From assembly GCA_004296785.1 (NCBI GenBank), contig SCVU01000035.1:1-18603 (forward strand): a DNA stretch of 18,603 nucleotides, written 5' to 3'. Shown in pieces: positions 6,477 through 14,095 of the stretch. Position 1 is the stretch's first letter. The number at the start of each line of letters is the position of its first letter. The stretch comes from Planctomycetota bacterium. Its GTDB lineage: Bacteria > Planctomycetota > UBA1135 > GCA-002686595. The notes beneath the pieces were generated by a model. That model did no database searches and was not told the origin of the DNA. It saw only the letters and a list, made by a program, of their open reading frames with translations. Both the position numbers and the translations under genes were made by a program.

Positions 6477-9400
6477 ATGCGCCTCGCTCGCCGTCTGCTC
6501 GTCGCTTCGCTCCTCGCCGCGCTCGCGCCCGCCGCGCGCGCCCAGATCGACGGCCCCGTCGAGCTCGCGTGGTCGTCGGTCGAGCCCGTTGCGCTCTCGG
6601 CCAACCAGACGCCGGTCGATGCGGTGCGCGCCGGCGACGTGCTGTACCTGACGAGCGTCGCGAACGGCAGCGAGTGGACGACGCCGAACGCGTGCGACGT
6701 CTGGACGTGCGCGCTGCACGTGCCGACGGGGGCGCTGTTGTGGCAGGCGCCATACGACGGCCCTTGGAAGCACGACGACCGCCCGAGTTCGATCGCGCTC
6801 AGCACCGACGGGTCGCTCGTCTACGTCGCCGGCTACGCGACCGAGCTGGTCGGCACGCAGTGGCGGCAGCACGCGCTGTTGCTCGCCTACACGGCGTCGA
6901 GCGGCAGCCTCGCCTGGTCGCAGGTGTCGTCGGCGCCGGACACGAGCTACGCGGACGTCGGCGCTACGCCGAACGGCGCGCGCGTGATCGCGACGGGCGC
7001 GAGCGGCCTCAGCAACGACAAGCGGATGCTGTGCGAAGCTTTCGACGCCGGCACCGGCGCGGCCGCGTGGAGCGTCGCCTTCGCCGCGCCTGCGTTCGCG
7101 CTGGGCCGCGCGCTCGCGTTCGCACCCGACGGCCAGCGCGTCTACGTGAGCGGCGTGCACGACAACTTCGGGATCCACACGCGCACGTGGGCGCTGTCGG
7201 TCGCCGACGGTGCGGCGCTGTGGGATCAGCTCTTCCTGGCGGGCTCGACCTACGGCGCCGGCGGGCCGGCGCTCGCGCTCTCGCCGTCCGGGCAATTCCT
7301 CTACGTCGTCGGAGGCGACGTGTCGGCGAGCGTGCTGAAGTACCGCACGGCGACCGGACAGCTGCAGTGGTCGGTGAACGTCGCCGGCTTCTCGGGCCGC
7401 GACGTCGCGATCAGCGCGGACGGCGCGCACGTGTACGCGCTCGGCCGCATGCCGTCGGATGGCGGCTACGTCGCGCGCGTGCTCGCCGTGACGGACGCGG
7501 GTGCGATCGAGTGGCAGCGCGATCTCGGGACTCCGGGCCCCTACATGGTCGAGCCGGCGGGCGAGCTCGTGCTCTGTGCCGACGGCGCGCGCGTCTGTGC
7601 AACCGGCACGAGCTCACCCGCTGGGGCCTCCACGGTGTGGGTCACGGGCGCGTTCGACGCGGCCACGGGTGCACCGCAGTGGACGTACGAACACCCGGCC
7701 TCGAGCGGGGCCGCCGAGCAAGGGCGCGCGATCACCTCGGCCGCCGCGCCGGGCGAGCTGCTCGCGATCGGTCGTACGAGCACGGGTGCGAGCGCCAACG
7801 ACGCGACCGTCGTGCGACTCTCCGACGCGACGGGCGCCGCGCTGTCGGTTGCGGCGCTCGACGCGCCGCAACCCGGCGAGATCGCGATCTCGCGGACGGC
7901 GCTTTCGCCCGACGCTGCGCGGCACTACGCCGCGATCAACGTCTACGGCGCGTTCACGACGAACGCGGGTCACGACGTCGAATCCGCGCAGGTCGTCGTT
8001 CGAGCGCAATCGACGGACGGTGGCGCGGTCGCGTGGGAGCGCAAGCTCGCAAGCTCCGAGGGCTTCCCGATCGGCGCGTCGACGTACGTGTTCACCTGCA
8101 CGGCGCGCGACTGCGTGCTCGCGCCGGACGGCAACCGCCTTTACGTGGGGGGCAGCCGCGACAAGACGTCGTTCGCCGCGGCGTTCGATGCGGCCGACGG
8201 TTCGCTCGCGTGGCTCGCGCGCGGTGTCGGCGCGTCCGGCGATGCGTGGACGGACGCGCTCGCAGTCGCGCCGGACGGCGCGCGCGTGTTCAGCGTCGGC
8301 GCGGGCTTCAGCGGGGAGTCCGCGATGCGCGTGCGCGCGTTCGACGCAGCGAGCGGCGCCGAGCAGTGGCTGGAATCGCTGCCGGCGCGCAACGTCACCA
8401 TGGACGTCGCGTGTTCGCCGGACGGCGCGCGCGTCTACGTCGCGGGGCAGCGCGGCCCGGTGAGCACCGACTACGACGGCATCGTGTACGCGCTCGACGC
8501 GTCGAGCGGCGCCGTCGTGTGGATGCGCGTGTTCGACAGCACGCCGGGGAGTCAGGCGCTCAACAGCGACGCGGCGGTCGCGCTCGCGTTCGATCCGCTC
8601 GGCGCGGTACTGTACGCGCTGTCCGATCGCGCGCCCGTCGGAGCGCCCGCGCGGATGTACGTCGACGCGCTCGATCCCGCGAGCGGCGCGAGCACGTGGA
8701 GCAGTGCGCTCGGCGACGGCTCGTTCAAGTTCTTCGGCCGCGAGCTCGAGGTCGCGCCGGACGGGACGCGCGTGTTCGCGGGGGGGCAGTACGTCGGCGC
8801 AGGATCGTTCTGGCAGCTCCATGGACTCGCCGCGTCGAGCGGCGTGCCGCTGTGGACTTTCCCGCCGTCGAGCTCCGGATCCCTGAGCTCGATGCGCGTC
8901 GACCCGGACGGTTCGAAGGTCTACGCGATCGGGTACGGGAGCGGAGCCGCGACCATCGCCGCGTGCGACAGCGGCACCGGCGCGAAGGTGTGGGCGCACT
9001 TGCTGCAGCTGCCCGACGGCTCGGCGAGCGGTCACGACGTGTGCCTCGATCCGGTCGGCGGACGCTTGTACGCGGCGGGAGCGAAGTCCGATCCGGCCAC
9101 GGGGGCAACGGGTGCGTTCCTGCACGCGTACACGCTGCCGCGCTTGACGAGCAGCACGTGGTGGGCGTCGCTCAGCTACGGCGCCGCGGTCGACTTCGAC
9201 ATGTGCGGAGGCACGCAGAGCGCCGGGGATCTGTACGTGCTGCTCGGCACGACGAGCGGGACGACGCCGGGCTTCGACGTCGACGGCGTGCACGTTCCGC
9301 TCCAGCTCGATGCGTACTCGCTGCTGTTGCTCGCGAACCCGAACACGTGGATCGCAGGTTCGGTCGGGGTGCTCGACGCGCACGGACACGGCGAGGCGTT

Positions 9401-9533
9401 CATGACGGTGCCGGTGAGCGCCGATCCGTCGCTCATGTGGCTCGAGGTGAACCACGCCTGGGTCGGGCTCGATCTCGCGCTCGGTCAGGTCGTCGTCGCG
9501 AGCAATCCGTTCCAACTGACGCTGGCGCCGTGA
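6477..9533 (+). CDS. exported PQQ-like beta-propeller protein, first of tandem pair
   Basis: A 1018-residue protein. ATG at 6477 is preferred over upstream in-frame starts (6411, 6450) because GGGAGA lies 6 nt before it and a Sec signal peptide begins there: MRLARR, a hydrophobic core, and likely cleavage after ARA at residue 22. The mature start IDGPVELAW is shared with the next gene (VGPVQLAW). About 15 propeller repeats follow (AFDAGTGAAAW, AFDAATGAPQW, ALDASSGAVVW and others). The C-terminal module at ~885-1018 has DMCGGTQSAGDLYVLLG, GFDVDGVHVPL and VNHAWVGLDLALGQVVV. Several cysteines (for example NACDVWTC, CTARDC) could form disulfides after export. The next gene starts within two bases of this stop, so the two are probably co-translated. 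Function unknown. Confidence 0.88.
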   Translation: MRLARRLLVASLLAALAPAARAQIDGPVELAWSSVEPVALSANQTPVDAVRAGDVLYLTSVANGSEWTTPNACDVWTCALHVPTGALLWQAPYDGPWKHDDRPSSIALSTDGSLVYVAGYATELVGTQWRQHALLLAYTASSGSLAWSQVSSAPDTSYADVGATPNGARVIATGASGLSNDKRMLCEAFDAGTGAAAWSVAFAAPAFALGRALAFAPDGQRVYVSGVHDNFGIHTRTWALSVADGAALWDQLFLAGSTYGAGGPALALSPSGQFLYVVGGDVSASVLKYRTATGQLQWSVNVAGFSGRDVAISADGAHVYALGRMPSDGGYVARVLAVTDAGAIEWQRDLGTPGPYMVEPAGELVLCADGARVCATGTSSPAGASTVWVTGAFDAATGAPQWTYEHPASSGAAEQGRAITSAAAPGELLAIGRTSTGASANDATVVRLSDATGAALSVAALDAPQPGEIAISRTALSPDAARHYAAINVYGAFTTNAGHDVESAQVVVRAQSTDGGAVAWERKLASSEGFPIGASTYVFTCTARDCVLAPDGNRLYVGGSRDKTSFAAAFDAADGSLAWLARGVGASGDAWTDALAVAPDGARVFSVGAGFSGESAMRVRAFDAASGAEQWLESLPARNVTMDVACSPDGARVYVAGQRGPVSTDYDGIVYALDASSGAVVWMRVFDSTPGSQALNSDAAVALAFDPLGAVLYALSDRAPVGAPARMYVDALDPASGASTWSSALGDGSFKFFGRELEVAPDGTRVFAGGQYVGAGSFWQLHGLAASSGVPLWTFPPSSSGSLSSMRVDPDGSKVYAIGYGSGAATIAACDSGTGAKVWAHLLQLPDGSASGHDVCLDPVGGRLYAAGAKSDPATGATGAFLHAYTLPRLTSSTWWASLSYGAAVDFDMCGGTQSAGDLYVLLGTTSGTTPGFDVDGVHVPLQLDAYSLLLLANPNTWIAGSVGVLDAHGHGEAFMTVPVSADPSLMWLEVNHAWVGLDLALGQVVVASNPFQLTLAP
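9447..9512 (+). repeat. 66-bp near-identical repeat, copy 1 (coding)
   Basis: This stretch near the end of the first tandem propeller gene matches 12488-12553 at 65 of 66 bases; the only difference is a synonymous C/T at the sixth base, leaving 60 bp of unbroken identity. It encodes the last conserved strand of the C-terminal module (VNHAWVGLDLALGQ...SNPF). The rest of the two genes is far more diverged. Confidence 0.9.
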
Positions 9534-9535
9534 GC

Positions 9536-12500
9536 ATGAGCCGGCGGCTCGCTGCGTTGGTCACCCTCGTCGCGACTCCCGTCGCGGCGGCCGCGCCGCA
9601 GGACGTGGGGCCGGTGCAGCTCGCGTGGTCGGTGCAGCACGACGCGCAGATGCACGGGAACCAGGCGCCGGTCGACGTCGCTCGCGCGGGCGACGTGGCG
9701 TTCGTCGCCTGCACCGTCAACGGGCTCGCGAACACCCTCACGGACATCGCGACGTACGCGGTGCACGTTCCGTCCGGGCAGACGCTGTGGCAGCGCAGCT
9801 TCGACAGCACCCTCGGCGGGCGCGACGAGGCGGCCGCCATCTGCGCGAGTTCCGCCGCGGCGCTCGTGCTCGTCGCCGGCAGCGCGGGCGGACTGACGTC
9901 GCCGTCGTTCGTGGCGACCGGAATCGTGCTCGCGTACGACGCCGCGACCGGTCAGCTCGCGTGGTCCGCGCCCTGCGACCACGCGAACACGCGGTGGGCC
10001 GCGATTTCGACGAGCCCGGACGGCGCGCGCGCGTTCGTCACGGGCACCGACGCGTCGTTCAATCCACCGCGGATGCTGGCGGCCGCGTACGACGTCGCGA
10101 CCGGTGTGCGCCTCTGGCAGATCACCAGCGTGCCGGCGGGCAACGAAGCGGGTCACTCGATCGCGGTGACGCCGGACGCGTCGCGCGTTCTGATCGGCGG
10201 CAACCAGTTCTTGCCGATCTCGCACACGTCGCGAGCGTGGGCGCTCGCCGCGGCCGACGGCGCCATCCTGTGGAACACGACGGTGAACAGTCCCGTGAAC
10301 AGCGTTACCGGCGGACATGCGATCACCGTGTCACCGTCGGGTGAGTTCGCGTACCTGGCGGGCAACCACGCGAGCGCCGCGGTCGTGAGCCTCCGCGTCG
10401 CCGACGGAACACAGGCATGGAAAGCGGCCGTCACCAATTTCAGGGCGCTCGACCTCGCGCTGTCGCCGGACGGAGCGCGGATCGTCGCCGCGGGACCCGC
10501 GGGGACGAGCGGCCAGTTCCCGTTCCACACGCTGCGCACCGTCGCGCTCGACGCGGCGGGAGCGATCCAGTGGGAGCGCGCGCTCGGCGTGACGTCGGCC
10601 GCCGAAGTCGACGCGGCGCAGGTGGCGCTGTCGCCCGACGGATCGCGCGTGTTCGTGACCGGCGCGCAGCGGCCGCTCGCGAAGCCGTCGGTCTGGCTCG
10701 GGGCCTCGTACGGCGCGCCGAGTGGAGCGCAGCAGTGGACGCTCGCGTACGGCCAACCCTATGGGTTTGGCGAGGCCGGGGTCGGGCTCGTCAGCGGTCC
10801 GACGGCCGGCGATCTGCTCCTCGTCGGACGCACGTCGAAAGCCGCGACCGCCAACGATTCGACGCTGCTGTCGATCGATCCGCACGGCGGTGCGCTGCTC
10901 GGCTCGAATTCGTTCGATCTCGTCGGCTCGGCACAGGAGTTCACGACCGGTGCGTTCCTGTCCGCGGACGGGGCGCGGGTCTATGCGCACGCGAGCGCGA
11001 CGAGCGCCGCGCCGGAGCTTTCGTGGTTCGACGCCGAGTTCGGTGCAGCGGAGCTCACCGCGTTCGACTCGAGCACCGGGCAGCCACTGTGGACCGCGCT
11101 CGGCGGTGCCGACGGAACCCATCGCATCGAGTCCACGACATTCGAGCCCACGACGGCTTGCGCGGATGCCGTGGGACTGCGCGCGTTCATCGGCGGACGC
11201 GTCCGCATTCTCGCGGTGTACCGGGCGTTCGTCGAGGCGTTCGACGCGAGCGACGGGCACCTGCTGTGGAAGGCGGCCGAGCTCGGCCAACCGTTCGAGC
11301 TGGTCACGCACGCGCTCGTCGCGGCGCCGGACGCGACGCGCGTCTACGCCGTCGGTCAGGGCTCCGACCTCGCGTGGTGGATGCGCGCGCGCGCATTCGA
11401 CGCGGCGACCGGCGCGCAGTTGTGGCTCAGCTCGCTCCCGTCCGCCGACGGACCGATGTACGCCGCGGCGTCGCCCGACGGGACGCGCGTGTACTGCGCC
11501 GGCACCGTCGACGCGTCGTCCGACTGGAACGGCTTCGTCGCTGCGCTCGACGCGGCGACGGGATCCGTCGCGTGGCTGCGCCACGTCGATTCGCTCGGCG
11601 GCTCGCAGTCGGGGAACACGGACCACTTGCGCGGTCTGGCGCTCGACGCGGCGGGAGCGCGCATCTACGCGGTCACGCACACGCCGTTCGGCTGGATGCT
11701 CACGTGCTTCGACGCGAGCAGCGGATCGCCGCAGTGGAACGCGCGCTGCGACCCGGGCGTGGTCTCGCCGTTCCCGAACGCGCTCGCGCTCAGCGCCGAC
11801 GGCCAGCGCGCGTACGTCGGCGGCAGCGGCTGGAGCCTGCCCGGCGTCGGCGGTCACATCCAGGCGATCGAGACCGCGGACGGCGCGACGGCGTGGAACG
11901 TCCCGGTGCCCGAGTTCGTGAGTTCGATCGCGGTCGAGCCCGATGGCTCGCGCTTGACGTGCACGGGCTCGACGCTCGTCGGTGGTCAGCTCATCGCATT
12001 CGCGCGCGACGCGGGATCCGGCGCGCTGCTGTGGAAGCGCGCGTTCCCCGCCGCCGGCGGCGGCGAGGCCAGCGGGCGAGTTGCACTGGTCGCGCCGGCA
12101 GGCGGGCGAGCCTGGGTCGTCGGTCACGCGCAGGCTCCGTCGTCGTCGCGCGACGTGCTCGTCGAGGCCTACGACCTGCCGCTCCTCACGAGCAGCGTGG
12201 GTTCCGCGTCGCTTTCGAACGGATCGAGTGTCGACTTCGATCTGTGCGGCGGCGCCGCGCAGGCGGGGGACCTGCACGTGCTGATCGGATCGACGAGCGG
12301 CACCGCGCCGGGGTTCGACGTCGACGGCGTGCACGTGCCGCTCGTGCTCGACGGCTATCTGCTCGGTCTGCTCGCGAGTCCGAACTCGCTGATCGTCGGC
12401 GCGGTCGGCTTGCTGGACCCGCACGGCTACGCCGCTGCGTCGATGACCGTGCCGGCGGGCGCGGATCCGGCGCTCGCCGGGCTCGTCGTGAATCACGCCT

Positions 12501-12574
12501 GGGTCGGGCTCGATCTCGCGCTCGGTCAGGTCGTCGTCGCGAGCAATCCGTTCGCGCTCGCGCTGCTGCCGTGA
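9536..12574 (+). CDS. exported PQQ-like beta-propeller protein, second of tandem pair
   Basis: A 1012-residue protein. ATG at 9536 starts two bases after the preceding TGA; an in-frame GTG at 9530 overlaps that stop as GTGA and would add MS. Either start implies translational coupling. The signal peptide is MSRRLAALVTLVATPVAAAA, with cleavage near residue 20. The mature start VGPVQLAWSVQHDAQMHGNQ parallels the first gene (NQTPVDAVRAGDV versus NQAPVDVARAGDV). About 15 repeats follow in the same order as its neighbour (AYDAATGQLAW, AFDSSTGQPLW, CFDASSGSPQW). The module at ~879-1012 has DLCGGAAQAGDLHVLIG, GFDVDGVHVPL and VNHAWVGLDLALGQVVV. The reading frame stays open far upstream through the first gene, but only the part from here carries propeller and signal features. 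Clearly a tandem duplicate; function unknown. Confidence 0.88.
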   Translation: MSRRLAALVTLVATPVAAAAPQDVGPVQLAWSVQHDAQMHGNQAPVDVARAGDVAFVACTVNGLANTLTDIATYAVHVPSGQTLWQRSFDSTLGGRDEAAAICASSAAALVLVAGSAGGLTSPSFVATGIVLAYDAATGQLAWSAPCDHANTRWAAISTSPDGARAFVTGTDASFNPPRMLAAAYDVATGVRLWQITSVPAGNEAGHSIAVTPDASRVLIGGNQFLPISHTSRAWALAAADGAILWNTTVNSPVNSVTGGHAITVSPSGEFAYLAGNHASAAVVSLRVADGTQAWKAAVTNFRALDLALSPDGARIVAAGPAGTSGQFPFHTLRTVALDAAGAIQWERALGVTSAAEVDAAQVALSPDGSRVFVTGAQRPLAKPSVWLGASYGAPSGAQQWTLAYGQPYGFGEAGVGLVSGPTAGDLLLVGRTSKAATANDSTLLSIDPHGGALLGSNSFDLVGSAQEFTTGAFLSADGARVYAHASATSAAPELSWFDAEFGAAELTAFDSSTGQPLWTALGGADGTHRIESTTFEPTTACADAVGLRAFIGGRVRILAVYRAFVEAFDASDGHLLWKAAELGQPFELVTHALVAAPDATRVYAVGQGSDLAWWMRARAFDAATGAQLWLSSLPSADGPMYAAASPDGTRVYCAGTVDASSDWNGFVAALDAATGSVAWLRHVDSLGGSQSGNTDHLRGLALDAAGARIYAVTHTPFGWMLTCFDASSGSPQWNARCDPGVVSPFPNALALSADGQRAYVGGSGWSLPGVGGHIQAIETADGATAWNVPVPEFVSSIAVEPDGSRLTCTGSTLVGGQLIAFARDAGSGALLWKRAFPAAGGGEASGRVALVAPAGGRAWVVGHAQAPSSSRDVLVEAYDLPLLTSSVGSASLSNGSSVDFDLCGGAAQAGDLHVLIGSTSGTAPGFDVDGVHVPLVLDGYLLGLLASPNSLIVGAVGLLDPHGYAAASMTVPAGADPALAGLVVNHAWVGLDLALGQVVVASNPFALALLP
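12488..12553 (+). repeat. 66-bp near-identical repeat, copy 2 (coding)
   Basis: Partner of 9447-9512, at the same position of the paralogous gene. The offset between copies is 3041 bp, about one gene length. Confidence 0.9.
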
Positions 12575-12594
12575 GCGCGAGCGCGCGCTCGCGC
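12575..12594. terminator. perfect 20-bp palindrome between convergent stops
   Basis: GCGCGAGCGC followed by GCGCTCGCGC is a perfect palindrome. It exactly fills the gap between the TGA of the second tandem propeller gene and the stop codon of gatB on the other strand. A bidirectional terminator is the natural reading, although there is no T-run. Confidence 0.5.
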
Positions 12595-12595
12595 G

Positions 12596-14095
12596 CTACG
12601 GCAGTTCCTTGACCAGCCGCAGCAGGATCTCGGTCACGACCTGCGGGTTCGCCTTGCCCTTCGATGCCTTCATCACCGGGCCGACCAGCGCGCCGATCGC
12701 CTTTTCCTTGCCGGCCTTCACGTCGGCGATGACCTTGTCCTTGCCGACGAGCGCTTCGCGGCACCACTGCTCGAGCGCGCCGGTGTCGCTGACCTGTTCG
12801 AGCCCGAGCTCCTGCACGAGCGCCGCGGCGCCCTTGCCGGTCTCCAGCATCGCGCGCAGCACCTGCCGCGCGCCGGGCACGTTCAGCGTGCCCTTGTGCG
12901 CGAGCCCGATCAGCTCCGCGAGCCCCGCCGGCGTGACGCGCAGCTCGGCGATCGCGGAGGCCGGCCGCTGCTCGGCCGACAACCCACGCAGGATCTCGTT
13001 CTGGATCCAGTTCGCCGCGTCCTTCGGACTGCCGCACAGCCGCGCGCACTCCTCGAACCAGCGCGACAGCGCCGGCGACGAGGTCAGCACGCCGGCGTCG
13101 TACTCGGACAGGCCGAGCTCGCTCTGGAAGCGCGCGCGCTTCGCCTCGGGCAACTCGCCCAGCGCCGCGCGCTGCTCGGCGAGGAACGCCGCGTCGATCT
13201 CGATCGGCAAGAGGTCCGGCTCGGGGAAGTAGCGGTAGTCGTGCGCCTCTTCCTTGCCGCGCATCGAGCGCGTGACGCCGGCCTGCGCGTCGAAAAGGCG
13301 CGTCTCCTGCACGACCTGCTGGCTCGGGTCGTTGCTCTCGTAGATCGCGATCTGCCGCGCGAGCTCGTGCTCGATCGCGGCCGACACGTTGCGGAACGAG
13401 TTCAGGTTCTTGAGCTCGACGCGCTTGCGCCACGGCTCACCGGGCCGGTGCACGGACACGTTGACGTCGACGCGCAGCGAGCCCTTCTCCATGTCGCAGT
13501 CGGACGCGCCGGCGTACTGCAGGATCTCCTTCAACCGGTCGAGGTACTCGTGTGCCTCCTCCGGACTGCGCACGTCGGCCTCGGTGACCGACTCGATCAG
13601 CGGCACGCTGGCGCGATTGAGATCGACGAGCGTCTGTGCGCCGCGGTCGTGGATCGCCTTGCCCGCGTCTTCTTCGAGGTGGATGCGCGTCAGCCGGATG
13701 CGGTGGCCGTTCGCGAGCGTGATGCCGCCGCCCTTGCAGTACGGGCGATCGAACTGGCTGATCTGGTAGCCCTTCGGCAGGTCGCAGTAGAAGTAGTTCT
13801 TGCGGTCGAACTTGCTCCACGGCGCGATCTCGGCGCCGAGTGCCAAGCCCGCGCGCACCGCGAGCGCGAGCGCTTCGCGATTGAGCACCGGCAGCGCGCC
13901 CGGCTGCGCGGTGCACACCGCGCAGGTCAGCGTGTTCGGCTCGGCGCCGAAGCGGTACTCGCAGCCGCAGAAGAGCTTCGTGCGCGTCTTGAGCTGGCAG
14001 TGGACCTCCAGGCCGATCACCGGGATCCAGCCTTTCCAGCGCGCGGGGTCGGGCGCGGTCGCGGCGGATCCGACCGTTGCCGGTGTGGTGCTCAC
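12596..14095 (-). CDS. gatB: aspartyl/glutamyl-tRNA amidotransferase subunit B
   Basis: A 499-residue protein, usual for GatB. The B subunit binds misacylated Glu-tRNA(Gln)/Asp-tRNA(Asn) and activates the acyl group with ATP for amidation. Visible features: the VIGLEVHCQL start, the zinc cysteines C43, C45, C58 and C61, the YFYCDLPKGYQISQ segment at 101-114, RIHLEEDAGK at 137-146, DLNRASVPLIE at 158-168, and the C-terminal helical/YqeY-like tail ending ANPQVVTEILLRLVKELP. The GTG start at 14095 overlaps the gatA TGA as GTGA (14092-14095), and GAGGTGG lies 4 nt upstream, so it is translationally coupled to gatA. Confidence 0.97.
   Translation of the reverse strand: MSTTPATVGSAATAPDPARWKGWIPVIGLEVHCQLKTRTKLFCGCEYRFGAEPNTLTCAVCTAQPGALPVLNREALALAVRAGLALGAEIAPWSKFDRKNYFYCDLPKGYQISQFDRPYCKGGGITLANGHRIRLTRIHLEEDAGKAIHDRGAQTLVDLNRASVPLIESVTEADVRSPEEAHEYLDRLKEILQYAGASDCDMEKGSLRVDVNVSVHRPGEPWRKRVELKNLNSFRNVSAAIEHELARQIAIYESNDPSQQVVQETRLFDAQAGVTRSMRGKEEAHDYRYFPEPDLLPIEIDAAFLAEQRAALGELPEAKRARFQSELGLSEYDAGVLTSSPALSRWFEECARLCGSPKDAANWIQNEILRGLSAEQRPASAIAELRVTPAGLAELIGLAHKGTLNVPGARQVLRAMLETGKGAAALVQELGLEQVSDTGALEQWCREALVGKDKVIADVKAGKEKAIGALVGPVMKASKGKANPQVVTEILLRLVKELP

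Noticed and set aside
6395..9535. Very long open frame running from 6395 through the first tandem propeller gene into the second (2059 codons).
   Set aside because: Upstream of 9536 the translation is arginine-rich with no propeller repeats, while the other plus-strand frame holds a signal peptide, repeats and C-terminal module. High GC makes stop codons rare in wrong frames.
86..12574. PQQ-dependent alcohol/glucose dehydrogenases.
   Set aside because: The repeats resemble tryptophan-docking motifs, but no catalytic Asp/calcium site or disulfide-ring signature was identified and the length and C-terminal module differ.
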